14,692 bases of DNA, taken from the NCBI GenBank assembly GCA_947177115.1, contig CAMWTG010000036.1, forward strand, positions 1 to 14,692, written 5' to 3'. Source of the stretch: an uncultured Clostridia bacterium (GTDB lineage Bacteria; Bacillota; Clostridia; Oscillospirales; Oscillospiraceae). A model generated the notes under the pieces. It did not search any database, had not been told where the DNA came from, and was given only the letters and a program-made list of their open reading frames with translations. Made by a program: the position numbers and the translations under genes. Below are positions 1-7,308 of the stretch, piece by piece; within the stretch, counting starts at the first letter, position 1, and every line of letters begins with the position of its first letter.

Positions 1-630
1 GCCTGCGGCCAGCTGGGCGTGACCGAGAGCCCGCCCGGGTCCAACCGCACCCGGTTTGGAGACTGGTATGGCCTGGACGGATACCCCTGGTGCATGATGT
101 TCGTCCAATGGTGCTTCGATCAGGCGGGAGCGCCCCTGCCCTGCCGGACCGCCAGCTGTTCCGAACTGCTGGGCTGGTATCGGAAGTACCGGAAGGAGCA
201 GCTGGCAGCCGCCCCTCTGCCGGGAGACGTGGTGATCTACAATTTCGGCCACACCGGCATTGTGGAAAGCGCCGCCGGTGACAGCATTACGGCCATTGAG
301 GGGAACACCTCCCCCGGCAGCAAGGGCAGTCAGTCCAACGGCGGCGGCGTGTACCGCCGGACCAGGAGCCGGAAACTGGTATCAGCCTTTATCCGGCCCT
401 ATGAGGAAGAGGAGGACGAGATTATGACGGGAAAAGAGATCTATGAAGCTTTGCAAAGCTATATGCGGACCCAGGAGACGCCCCTGTGGGCCCGGGAGGA
501 GCTGGAAGAAGCGGTCCGGCTGGGCCTCACCGATGGCAAGAACGCCGCGGAACTGATCCCACGCTATCAAGCGGCCATTATGGCCCTTCGCGCGGCCAAG
601 GGAATCCCGGCGGCAGAGACAGAGAAGTAA
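1..630 (+). CDS. CHAP-domain peptidoglycan amidase/endolysin, 5' end missing
   Basis: The reading frame is open to the first base, so the true start lies upstream; the GTG at 19 is inside the conserved domain and is not a credible start. Counting from base 1, the CHAP fold shows the catalytic Cys31 (YPWCMMF), His84 (FGHTGIVE) and the Glu100/Asn102 pair (IEGNT), the usual Cys-His-Glu/Asn arrangement of cysteine amidases or endopeptidases that cut peptidoglycan stem or cross-bridge peptides. An acidic linker follows, then a C-terminal segment of about 60 residues (PLWAREELEEAVRLGLTDG, then RYQAAIMALRAA) resembling a single degenerate SLH-like wall-binding repeat. That combination is typical of lysins encoded by phages of gut clostridia. 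The gene ends at a strong terminator and faces the minus-strand operon convergently. It could be a prophage lysin or a housekeeping autolysin; the missing upstream context would decide. The cleavage bond cannot be read from the sequence. Confidence 0.85.
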   Translation, partial: ACGQLGVTESPPGSNRTRFGDWYGLDGYPWCMMFVQWCFDQAGAPLPCRTASCSELLGWYRKYRKEQLAAAPLPGDVVIYNFGHTGIVESAAGDSITAIEGNTSPGSKGSQSNGGGVYRRTRSRKLVSAFIRPYEEEEDEIMTGKEIYEALQSYMRTQETPLWAREELEEAVRLGLTDGKNAAELIPRYQAAIMALRAAKGIPAAETEK

Positions 631-638
631 AACAGGAT

Positions 639-674
639 GCAGCGGCCTGTGTTCCCACGGGCCGCTGCTTTTTT
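639..674 (+). terminator. Rho-independent terminator after the CHAP gene
   Basis: A perfect 9-bp stem, GCAGCGGCC (639-647) with GGCCGCTGC (660-668), has a 12-nt loop and is followed directly by six T residues. It lies 9 bases after the CHAP stop. Read on the minus strand, the same hairpin is followed a few bases later by a short T-run, so it may also stop the convergent transcript ending at 689. Confidence 0.85.
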
Positions 675-688
675 CATCTTTTGGTAAA

Positions 689-2404
689 TCAGGATTCCAT
701 TTGAATGGCCGCTGTGCGGTAAATAAATTTTACCTGCCCATCGGCCTCGCTGCCGCCGGAGAAGGAACGGTAGTCCTTTGCGGCGTTGACCACGGCCTGC
801 AGCCGCTGGGCCAGCTGGTCCAGGTCACCGTCAAAGGCATCGATGATCTTCCGGATGCCCTCCCGATTGAACTCATCCAAACCATCGGACAGCTCGCCCG
901 CGCCGTCATGGAGCTTCGTCACGCCGTCCACCAGAGCGGGGACGTTCTGCTGGAGGGACTGGAGCCCACCGGTCAGCTGGGCCGCGCCATCGGACAGCGC
1001 CCCCGCTCCCTGGCTGAGGCTTTCCGCGCCGCCGGTCAGGTCCCTGGCCCCGGCAGCGGCCTGGGCGACCCCGGCAGTGTACTGGAGAAGGCCCTGATAG
1101 AAGTCGTTATAGCTGTCTAGGGAGGCTTTCACCCCGGCGATCTGCCGGGCGGCGGGGCTCTCGCCCAGGGAGGCGGTCACGCCGTCCAGGACCTGGCTGT
1201 AATTCTCAATGGTCAGCTCCGGGACCTGAGCCCCGGCGGCGGCGAGCTGCTGGGAGGCGGAGGAAAGGAGGGTGCCGAATACCTGCTCCGCGCCGCCGGT
1301 CAGGGTGTCATTGCTGGCGGTCAGCTGGTCCAGCCCCGCCTGGAGGGCAGCGGAGCCGTCCTTGAGCTGGGCCGTACCGGAGGTCAGTTCGTTTACACCG
1401 GACTGTAAGGAGGCCGCGCCGGTGGCCAGCTGGTCCACACCGGAGGCCAGCTCGCCGGACTTCTCCAGCAGCTCGCCCAGGCCGTCATACAACTGGCTGG
1501 AGCCGTCCATCAGTTGGTCCATAGCGTCCGCCAGTTCGTCCAGGGAATCGCCCAGGCCGCCGGCATCGTCCAGCTTATCTGTGTCCAGGCCGGCAAAGAT
1601 GCTGTTGACAGCTGCGGTGAAGGTGGTCTCCAGTTCGAAGTTCGTCACATCGGCGGTGAGCGCCACGTATTCGGGGATCTCAAGATCTTCCTCGTCCAGG
1701 CCCAGGCTTTCCCGCAGGCCGGGGAGGGCCATGCCCACAACAGCCAGCCGGTCGCCATCGCTGTAGACCCGGCCGTTGTCCACCTCCACATTGGCAAACC
1801 GGCTGCCGTCCAGCAGTACCGCCGTCATCATGGCGAAGGGCACGCAGATCTGCTCGGTCTTGCCATTGATGGTCACCGTCTCATACTGGCGGTTGGTATA
1901 GTCAAAGCGGATGGTGACCCTGCCGCTCTTCCCGGCCAGCTGCTCGGGGGTGATGGGCTGACCGTCCAGGGTGTAGGAGATGGACACGTCCACCGGCAGG
2001 TCCCTGTCGGAGGTACCCTGGCTGTAAACATCGCCGCCGTTGGCCTCCCAGACCCGGCCTGTACCGCTGGGGGAGAAAGCTTCATAGCCGTTCACGTTCT
2101 CTACGCCGGAGAGGACGGCGTTGTCTTCCAGCAGGGCCAGCCCCTCGGGATTTTTCAGCCAGTCGCTGACGATCACCTTTTCCACCGTGCCGTCCGCGCC
2201 GGCCATAACGTACACCGTCTCGTCCCGGCAGGCGGCGGGACCGGCGGCGGGGCTGGACGCCGTCAGTTTTTCGGCGGCGGCAGGGAGCCGGACAGACGTA
2301 CCGTTATTGCCAACGGCTCCGGCATATACCGCGCCGCTGATGCCGCCCAGGGCCAATACTGCGCTCAGACCAAGGGCTGTAAGCTTCACAATTGTCTTTT
2401 TCAT
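689..2404 (-). CDS. Exported heptad-repeat protein, partner of the MMPL transporter
   Basis: This is a 571-residue protein with a clear signal peptide (MKKT start, hydrophobic core to about residue 25, AxA-type cleavage near residue 28). Residues about 60-280 form an extracellular domain beginning with the segment ETVYVMAGADGTVEKVIVSDWL. Two blocks of period-7 xxxLxxG repeats follow (about 290-362 and 452-512), of the 'X-X-X-Leu-X-X-Gly' class known from YhgE/Pip-type proteins; these should form long helical coiled rods. The usual YhgE C-terminal permease segments are absent, so the protein is probably secreted or held by its partner. AGGAGG lies at 2415-2420. The ATG overlaps the stop of the MMPL gene as ATGA, implying translational coupling and a joint complex. 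Related proteins lie beside or are fused to MMPL exporters in Firmicutes. The role as a periplasm-like adaptor or wall-spanning part is inference. Confidence 0.8.
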   Translation of the reverse strand: MKKTIVKLTALGLSAVLALGGISGAVYAGAVGNNGTSVRLPAAAEKLTASSPAAGPAACRDETVYVMAGADGTVEKVIVSDWLKNPEGLALLEDNAVLSGVENVNGYEAFSPSGTGRVWEANGGDVYSQGTSDRDLPVDVSISYTLDGQPITPEQLAGKSGRVTIRFDYTNRQYETVTINGKTEQICVPFAMMTAVLLDGSRFANVEVDNGRVYSDGDRLAVVGMALPGLRESLGLDEEDLEIPEYVALTADVTNFELETTFTAAVNSIFAGLDTDKLDDAGGLGDSLDELADAMDQLMDGSSQLYDGLGELLEKSGELASGVDQLATGAASLQSGVNELTSGTAQLKDGSAALQAGLDQLTASNDTLTGGAEQVFGTLLSSASQQLAAAGAQVPELTIENYSQVLDGVTASLGESPAARQIAGVKASLDSYNDFYQGLLQYTAGVAQAAAGARDLTGGAESLSQGAGALSDGAAQLTGGLQSLQQNVPALVDGVTKLHDGAGELSDGLDEFNREGIRKIIDAFDGDLDQLAQRLQAVVNAAKDYRSFSGGSEADGQVKFIYRTAAIQMES

Positions 2405-4518
2405 TTTACATAAACCTCCTGATTCGAGATGAAGTTGTTCTTGTTATTCCGGCCAATATGCCGCATACCCGCCGTGGTGGCGCAGATGAGCCTGTCGCAC
2501 AGCAGCAGCAGGGCCGGCAGGATGAAGATCACGGATGCCATGCTGATCACCGCGCCCCGGGCCATCAGCATGCACATGGAGCTGATGATGTCGATGTCCG
2601 AGTACAGGGCCACGCCAAAGGTGGCGGCAAACAGGCCCATGCCGGAGACGATGATGGAGGGGACCGATGCCGCCAGGGCCGTATGGACGGCCTTTCGCTT
2701 ATCCGAGCCGCCGATACGTTCCGTTTTGTATCGTGTGGTCATGAGGATAGCGTAGTCTACGGTTGCGCCCAATTGAATGGTGCTGATGCAGATAGGAGCG
2801 ATAAAGGGCAGGCTCTGGCCCAGATAGTGGGGCAGTCCCAGATTGACGAAGATAGCCGCCTCAATGACCGCGATGAGCAGGAAAGGCAGGACAAGGCTCT
2901 TCTCCACCAGGGCGATGATGAGGAAGATGGCGATGATGGACACGGCGTTGACTACCTGGAAATCATGGCCGGTGGTCTCGATCATATCCTTCATGCAGGG
3001 GGCTTCGCCGATGAGCATGCCGGAGGGATCGTAGCTTTTCAGAATGGCGTTCAGCTGGTCCACCTGCTGGTTGACCGCATCGCTGGCTACATCGTACTCG
3101 GAGTTTACCAGCAGCAGTTCCCATTTGCCGCTGTCCAGCTTGCCCGTCACGGTCTCCGGCAGGAATCCCTCCGGTACCCGGGAACCCACCGCGGATTCCA
3201 GTCCCAGCACGTACTGCACGCCTTCCACGGCTTCCATTTCTTTGGTCATGGCCCGGACCTCCTTCGCAGGGAGGCTGGAGTCCACCAGGAGCATATGGGT
3301 GGAGGATACGCCGAAGTCCTCTTTAAGCTTGTCGCTGGCAATAACGTAAGCCATATCCTCCGGCAGGCACTGGCCCATGTCGTAGTAGACCTCATCGTTG
3401 GTCTTGTCATACCCGTACAACGCGGGCGGGATAATGAGGGCGAAGATCACCAGGAACAGGGGGAACACCTTCACCACCCCGGAGGCCAGATGCTGGGCAT
3501 TGGGGATCAGCGCCCGGTGGCGGGTCCTTTGCAGCGGCTTGTCGAATACCAGGATCAGGCTGGGCAGCACCGTGACGCAGCCGATCACGCCAAGCAGCAC
3601 GCCTTTCGCCATGACCAGACCCAGGTCGCGGCCCATGGTGAAGGACATGAAGCACAGGGCGATGAAGCCTGCGATGGTGGTGATGGAGGAGCCGGTCACC
3701 GAGGTCAGGGTGGACTGGATGGCGGCGGCCATGGCCTCCTGCTTATCTTCGCGGAGGGTACGCTGCTCGTTGTAGCTGTTCCACAGGAAGATGGAGTAGT
3801 CCATGGTGACTGCCAGCTGCAGCACGGCGGACAGGGCCTTGGTGATGTAGGAGATCTCACCCATGAAGTAGTTGGTACCCAGGTTGAGCAGGATCATCAT
3901 GCCGATGCTGGCCAGGAATACGAAGGGGGCCAGCCAGCTGTCCAGCAGGAGCAGCATGGCCCCGCAGGCCAGGGCTACGGCGATGCCTACGTAGATGGGT
4001 TCCTCCTTCTCGCACAGGTCCTTCAGGTCGGTGACCAGGGCGGACATGCCGGAGACGAAGCACTGGCTCCCGGCAAGGGACCGGATCTCCCGGATGGCGT
4101 CCATGGTCAGGTCCGAGGAGGTGGAGGTGTCGAAGAACACCGCCATCATGGTGGCGTTCCCGGAGTTGAAGGCATCGTATAGCTTATCCGGCAGCAGCTT
4201 CATGGGGACCGTGACGTCCAGCAGGGAGTCGTACCAGAGCACGGTGTCTACATGCTCCACCTGCTCGATCTGTTCTTTCAGGGCGGAGACATCCTTGGCG
4301 GGCATATCCTCCAGGATGAGGAAGGAAAAGGCCCCCTTATTGAACTCCTCCAGAAGCTCGTTCTGGCCGGTGACCGTCTCCATGTCTCCGGGGAGGTAGT
4401 CCAGCATGTCGTAGTTGATCCTGGTGCCCGCCATGCCCAGCACGGAGGGGATCATCAGCAGCAGGGCGAGGATCAGAATGGGTACGCGGTATTTGACCAC
4501 TGCTTTGGAAAATCGCAT
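2401..4518 (-). CDS. MMPL/RND-superfamily membrane exporter
   Basis: This is a 705-residue polytopic transporter with the RND-like two-fold repeat. Each half has one membrane helix (about 10-29 and 350-369), a large extracytoplasmic loop, then a bundle of five helices (about 173-325 and 522-675). Each half carries the conserved Asp-Tyr pair of MMPL proteins (TMDY at 238-241, TVDY at 586-589), implicated in proton relay in mycobacterial MmpL3. It is shorter than typical RND pumps but normal for Firmicute MMPL proteins. Members move lipids, lipopeptides or hydrophobic compounds outward; the substrate here is unknown. I chose the ATG at 4518 because the hydrophobic N-terminus begins there, with a GGAAG-type ribosome site about 11 bases upstream. 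An in-frame ATG at 4590 would add 24 hydrophilic residues and lacks support. It sits 104 bp after the DUF308 gene and overlaps the next gene by 4 bases. Confidence 0.9.
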   Translation of the reverse strand: MRFSKAVVKYRVPILILALLLMIPSVLGMAGTRINYDMLDYLPGDMETVTGQNELLEEFNKGAFSFLILEDMPAKDVSALKEQIEQVEHVDTVLWYDSLLDVTVPMKLLPDKLYDAFNSGNATMMAVFFDTSTSSDLTMDAIREIRSLAGSQCFVSGMSALVTDLKDLCEKEEPIYVGIAVALACGAMLLLLDSWLAPFVFLASIGMMILLNLGTNYFMGEISYITKALSAVLQLAVTMDYSIFLWNSYNEQRTLREDKQEAMAAAIQSTLTSVTGSSITTIAGFIALCFMSFTMGRDLGLVMAKGVLLGVIGCVTVLPSLILVFDKPLQRTRHRALIPNAQHLASGVVKVFPLFLVIFALIIPPALYGYDKTNDEVYYDMGQCLPEDMAYVIASDKLKEDFGVSSTHMLLVDSSLPAKEVRAMTKEMEAVEGVQYVLGLESAVGSRVPEGFLPETVTGKLDSGKWELLLVNSEYDVASDAVNQQVDQLNAILKSYDPSGMLIGEAPCMKDMIETTGHDFQVVNAVSIIAIFLIIALVEKSLVLPFLLIAVIEAAIFVNLGLPHYLGQSLPFIAPICISTIQLGATVDYAILMTTRYKTERIGGSDKRKAVHTALAASVPSIIVSGMGLFAATFGVALYSDIDIISSMCMLMARGAVISMASVIFILPALLLLCDRLICATTAGMRHIGRNNKNNFISNQEVYVK

Positions 4519-4576
4519 AGGTTGGATGACTTCCTTTCTAAATAATTTTGATTCGCTGCGATTAAGATGGATTTGT

Positions 4577-4600
4577 GTAGGGGCGAGCATCAGGGGCCCG
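4577..4600. repeat. Degenerate GTAGGGGC...GCCCG hairpin-type repeat
   Basis: The spacer between the DUF308 and MMPL genes starts GTAGGGGCGAGC and ends GGGCCCG, the same edges as the better-paired element at 7629-7655. The inner stem is poor here. I recall GTAGGGGC-edged hairpins as common intergenic elements in Oscillospiraceae, but could not confirm that from this window. It may be a decayed copy. Confidence 0.35.
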
Positions 4601-4622
4601 CATCAAAAATCCCCGCACAGCC

Positions 4623-5228
4623 TTATTTGTACTCGCTCACCTCGTAATACTCCGTTTCAATGACGTCCGGCTGCTGGTGCTTGACGATCTTCACCGTGCT
4701 GACGGCTACACAGAGGTTCAGCACCCCCTCCGCCAGCAGGGCGATGCCCAGCAGGACCGTCAGCACTTGGGCGCTTTCCCAGGGACGGAAGATCAGCAGC
4801 AGCCCCACCGTACCGGCGGCGACCGCCAGCAGCAGGACCACCCACCAGGACGTGATGCCGAAACGGCGGGCGTCTATGCTGATCTGGACTTTGAACAATC
4901 CGTCCGCCAGGATGGCGATTCCCATGGCCACACAGATGAAATCCATCACGTTGCCGGTCCGCAGCAGAGAAATCGTGCCCAGGGCGATCAGCAGTATCCC
5001 AAATTCCAGGTCGTACTGGAAGGCCAGCCGGAACAGGTCCCGGGAGAAATACCCCACCAGCTTGACCGCGCCGAACACGATCATGGCCACCCCCAGCGCC
5101 CGTCCGATGACCAGCGCCGAACGCTCCGGCAGGGCGATGAACAGCACGCCTACCACGCAAAACACCGCCGACATAATGATATACCCGGTTTTGGCGATCC
5201 GCATTGGGGTCACAGAGCGGCTTTTCAT
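4623..5228 (-). CDS. DUF308/HdeD-like six-helix membrane protein
   Basis: This is a 201-residue membrane protein with six predicted helices in three hairpins (about 12-33, 38-60, 68-90, 93-112, 127-147, 154-177). The recurring small-residue motif (ALGVAMIVFGAVKLVGY, AMGIAILADGLFK, LLGIALLAEGVLN) marks the DUF308/HdeD family. HdeD is linked to acid resistance in enterobacteria, but Firmicute members have no settled function. The C-terminus is a charged, Tyr/Glu-rich cytoplasmic tail. I chose the ATG at 5228 because GGAGG sits about 8 bases upstream; an upstream in-frame start would run across the promoter and 5' leader. It is the first gene of the operon with the MMPL exporter, 104 bp ahead of it. 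It may protect the membrane or assist the exporter (inference). Confidence 0.85.
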   Translation of the reverse strand: MKSRSVTPMRIAKTGYIIMSAVFCVVGVLFIALPERSALVIGRALGVAMIVFGAVKLVGYFSRDLFRLAFQYDLEFGILLIALGTISLLRTGNVMDFICVAMGIAILADGLFKVQISIDARRFGITSWWVVLLLAVAAGTVGLLLIFRPWESAQVLTVLLGIALLAEGVLNLCVAVSTVKIVKHQQPDVIETEYYEVSEYK

Positions 5229-5285
5229 CAGATACACCTCCTTCAAGCAATTCCCCGTATTGCCGGGGTCCTCTTTACAGTTCGC

Positions 5286-5314
5286 AGTATAGCGCGGCGG
5301 CGGAAAATTGAAAA
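5286..5314 (-). promoter_or_regulatory. Promoter of the DUF308-MMPL-heptad operon
   Basis: On the minus strand, TTTTCA (5309-5314) and TATACT (5286-5291) are separated by exactly 17 bp. The site lies between the TetR terminator and the DUF308 start. A short inverted repeat (CCCCG/CGGGG, 5253-5268) in the leader could bind a regulator but is weak. Confidence 0.6.
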
Positions 5315-5320
5315 TGGGCA

Positions 5321-5355
5321 AAAGAAAACCCCATGCCCAGAAATCAGGCATGGGG
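5321..5355 (-). terminator. Rho-independent terminator of the TetR gene
   Basis: The 9-bp perfect stem CCCCATGCC (5329-5337) with GGCATGGGG (5347-5355) has a 9-nt loop. On the minus strand it is followed by TTTTCTTT. It lies 18 bases past the TetR stop and separates the regulator from the operon downstream. Confidence 0.85.
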
Positions 5356-5372
5356 AAACATATGACTGAAAT

Positions 5373-5930
5373 TCAGACACAGGAGGCTCCGGCGTCTGAA
5401 TTTTCCGGCCAGCCCAGGCGCAGCCGGCTGATCCGGTGGAAATAGGCGGCAATATCATAATGCATTCCTTCATTGAGCCAGTCGATAACTGTTCCAAACA
5501 GGGCGCAGCGATGGAACCGGACCACAACAGCCTTGTCCACTTCATCGGAAAGCAATCCGGCGGGGACGGTTTCCGCATAGGCGGACACCACATACTGACA
5601 CAGCTTCATCAGGTGCCGTTCAAACACATCCCGGCTGAGAGAGTTGTAAATGTGATAGATGGCCCGCCTGTTCTGGGTCACAAATTCCACAATGGCGCCG
5701 CAGCCCTCCTCCACCGAATCGATGGTCGGATGCCGTTCTATCATGGAGGACACCAGCTCGGCAACGATCTCCTCCAGAAGGGCGGGCAGATCCTCAAAAT
5801 GGTAATAAAAGGAGTTGCGGTTTACGCCGCAATCCTCTACAATATCTTTGACGGTGATCTTGTCGAGGGGCCGCTGGCTAAGCAGCTTGAGGAAGGAATC
5901 CTTGATGGCGTTCCGTGTAAAATTCGGCAT
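5373..5930 (-). CDS. TetR/AcrR-family transcriptional regulator
   Basis: This is a 185-residue one-component regulator. Residues about 6-50 form the TetR DNA-binding domain, with the classic motif KITVKDIVEDCGVNRNSFYYHF at about 24-45 (helix-turn-helix plus the Tyr-Tyr-His-Phe end of the recognition helix). The rest is an all-helical ligand/dimer domain resembling the TetR_C_7/DhaS-like group (RAIYHIYNSLSRDVFERHL). AGGAGG lies 7 bases before the ATG at 5930, which fixes that start; 49 more residues upstream would be non-conserved. It is encoded directly upstream of the MMPL operon on the same strand but is insulated by a terminator. The likely role is repression of that exporter operon and perhaps of itself, relieved by a hydrophobic ligand. 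Neither ligand nor operator can be read here. Confidence 0.9.
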   Translation of the reverse strand: MPNFTRNAIKDSFLKLLSQRPLDKITVKDIVEDCGVNRNSFYYHFEDLPALLEEIVAELVSSMIERHPTIDSVEEGCGAIVEFVTQNRRAIYHIYNSLSRDVFERHLMKLCQYVVSAYAETVPAGLLSDEVDKAVVVRFHRCALFGTVIDWLNEGMHYDIAAYFHRISRLRLGWPENSDAGASCV

Positions 5931-5962
5931 AGACGTCCTCCTGCTTTTTGTTTTACGCCCAT

Positions 5963-5991
5963 ATTGTAGCACAGGCCTCCGGCTTTGGGAA
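5963..5991 (-). promoter_or_regulatory. Promoter of the TetR gene
   Basis: On the minus strand, TTCCCA (5986-5991) and TACAAT (5963-5968) are spaced by 17 bp, 32 bases before the TetR start codon. The -35 is weak (4 of 6 matches) and the -10 good (5 of 6). It points away from the WYL gene. Confidence 0.5.
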
Positions 5992-6070
5992 TGCAGAAAA
6001 CCACCAAAAATCCGTTGTCCCGCCGGATGCCCGGCTGTGGACGGCACACAGGGAAGGAGCGCGAGACGAT

Positions 6071-6973
6071 ATGGCAATGGACCGGCTGATCAGTATCCTG
6101 GCCATCCTGCTGCGGGAGGAAAAGGTGACCGCCTCCCGGCTGGCAGCGCGGCTGGAGGTGAACCGGCGGACCGTCTACCGGGATGTAGAACGGCTGTGCC
6201 GGGCGGGCATTCCCATCCGCTTGGACCGGGGCCGGGGCGGGGGCATCTCCATCATGGAGGGCTACGCCATGGACCGCACGCTCCTGACGGACGCGGACCG
6301 GGGGGCCATCCTGGCGGGATTGCGGAGCCTGGACAGCGTGTCCGGCACGGCGTATTACAAGAGGCTGATGGAGAAGCTGCCCCAATCCCGGGAGGCGGCG
6401 GAGGATGACTGCGTGGTCATCGACCTGGCCTCCTGGTATGGGCCTATGCTGGCCCCCAGGCTGGCGGAGCTGAAGGACGCCTGCGTCCGGCGGCGGGCGG
6501 TGCGGTTTACCTACTGCGCCCCCGGCGGGGACAGCCTGCGGGTGGTGGAGCCCAACAAGCTGGTGTTCCGCTGGTCCAGCTGGTACCTCCACGGCTGGTG
6601 CCGGGAGCGGGAGGACTGGCGGCTGTTCAAACTCAACCGGATGCTGGGGCTAGAGGTGCTGGAGGAGGAATTTGCGCCCCGTCCCGCGCCCTGGCCCATT
6701 ACGCCGCCGGAGCGGGTGTATCCGGACGCCTTTGAAGCTGTAGTGCGGTTCGGTCCCGCCGCCCGGTGGCGGCTGATCGATGAGTACGGCGCGGAGAGCT
6801 TTACCCGGGAGGCGGACGGGTCCCTGCTGTTCCGGCGGGGGTTCCCGGACCGGGAGGAGCTGGTCCGGTGGGTGCTGAGCTTTCAGGAGCAGGCGGAACT
6901 GCTGGAACCAGCGGAGCTGCGGGAGGAAATGCGGAACTTGGCGGAAATGATCCGGAAGAAATATGACATGTAG
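6071..6973 (+). CDS. YafY-like HTH/WYL-domain transcriptional regulator
   Basis: This is a 300-residue regulator. Residues 1-60 form an HTH_11-type winged helix (VTASRLAARLEVNRRTVYRDVERL at about 19-42, then the GGGISI wing). A WYL ligand domain spans about 134-195, with the signature Trp171-Tyr172-Leu173 (SWYLHGWCRE) and the usual RRAVRFTY and FKLNRM strands. The WCX C-terminal extension runs about 215-296 (VRFGPAARWRLIDEYG, VLSFQEQAELLEPAELREEM). WYL domains sense ligands, with oligonucleotides or nucleotide-like signals shown for some. AAGGAG at 6054-6059 lies 11 bases before the ATG at 6071; a second ATG at 6077 is possible. It is divergent from the TetR gene across about 140 bp. A palindrome overlapping its stop codon sits over the promoter of the next genes, which are its probable targets. 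Confidence 0.92.
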   Translation: MAMDRLISILAILLREEKVTASRLAARLEVNRRTVYRDVERLCRAGIPIRLDRGRGGGISIMEGYAMDRTLLTDADRGAILAGLRSLDSVSGTAYYKRLMEKLPQSREAAEDDCVVIDLASWYGPMLAPRLAELKDACVRRRAVRFTYCAPGGDSLRVVEPNKLVFRWSSWYLHGWCREREDWRLFKLNRMLGLEVLEEEFAPRPAPWPITPPERVYPDAFEAVVRFGPAARWRLIDEYGAESFTREADGSLLFRRGFPDREELVRWVLSFQEQAELLEPAELREEMRNLAEMIRKKYDM

Positions 6974-6997
6974 TTGTCACATTCTGTGTGGTAAGAT
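6964..6997 (+). promoter_or_regulatory. Palindromic operator and extended -10 promoter of the DUF3795-TfoX-GyrI group
   Basis: TGACA (6964-6968) and TGTCA (6975-6979) form a perfect inverted repeat around six bases, overlapping the end of the WYL gene. Downstream is an extended -10, TGG-TAAGAT (6989-6997), about 46 bases before the DUF3795 start. No good -35 is present at the right distance, and the palindrome occupies that region, where a bound WYL regulator could act as activator or blocker. The binding assignment is inference. Confidence 0.5.
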
Positions 6998-7043
6998 GCT
7001 GTCAACCCCTGAATAACAGAACGAGGAAGAGAGGACGTATATC

Positions 7044-7307
7044 ATGATAGAATCGAGATGCGGGATCTTATGCAGCGGGTGCGGATTCCAGGAGAGTATG
7101 GGCTGCAAAGGATGCACAAATATTGAAAAGCCCTTTTGGGGCGAGAGCTGCCCCGTAAAAAGCTGCTGCGAGGAAAAAAGCCATACCCATTGCGGCCAGT
7201 GCCCGGAATTTCCCTGCCAGACGCTCTATCAGTTCGCTTACGACCCGCAGCAGGGCGATAACGGAGCACGGATCGAGCAATGCCGGAAGTGGAAGGCGGA
7301 GGGGTGA
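7044..7307 (+). CDS. Cysteine-rich DUF3795 protein
   Basis: This is an 87-residue protein with twelve cysteines in CxxxCxxC, CxxC, CC and CxxCxxxxC groupings (residues 6, 10, 13, 21, 24, 36, 41, 42, 50, 53, 58, 80). The opening SRCGILCSGC and the later CGQCPEFPCQTL are the hallmarks of DUF3795, a family thought to hold zinc or iron-sulfur. No enzymatic function is established. GAGG lies about 9 bases ahead of the ATG. A single base separates its stop from the TfoX-domain start, so the two are co-translated. Its position after a WYL regulator and before TfoX and GyrI-like genes suggests a small stress or ligand-response group. Confidence 0.88.
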   Translation: MIESRCGILCSGCGFQESMGCKGCTNIEKPFWGESCPVKSCCEEKSHTHCGQCPEFPCQTLYQFAYDPQQGDNGARIEQCRKWKAEG

Positions 7308-7308
7308 G

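Noticed and set aside
1514..2413. A 299-codon plus-strand frame antisense to the heptad-repeat protein
   Set aside because: Same artefact of high GC; the minus-strand gene has a signal peptide, ribosome site and operon context.
2392..4182. A 596-codon open frame on the plus strand, antisense to the MMPL gene
   Set aside because: Its product is rich in His, Gln, Gly and Asp with no fold-like pattern, as expected from the complement of a GC-rich membrane protein gene. No ribosome site or family signature is visible.
5229..5372. A TetR operator shared between the tetR and DUF308 promoters
   Set aside because: I compared both promoter regions and found no convincing shared dyad; the short CCCCG/CGGGG repeat at 5253-5268 occurs only once.
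5837..6592. A 251-codon minus-strand frame opposite the WYL gene
   Set aside because: Proline- and histidine-rich product overlapping both the TetR promoter and the WYL gene, with no supporting signals.
6974..6997. TTGTCA (6974-6979) as the -35 partner of TAAGAT (6992-6997)
   Set aside because: The spacer is only 12 bp, too short for a normal sigma-A promoter; an extended -10 reading fits better.
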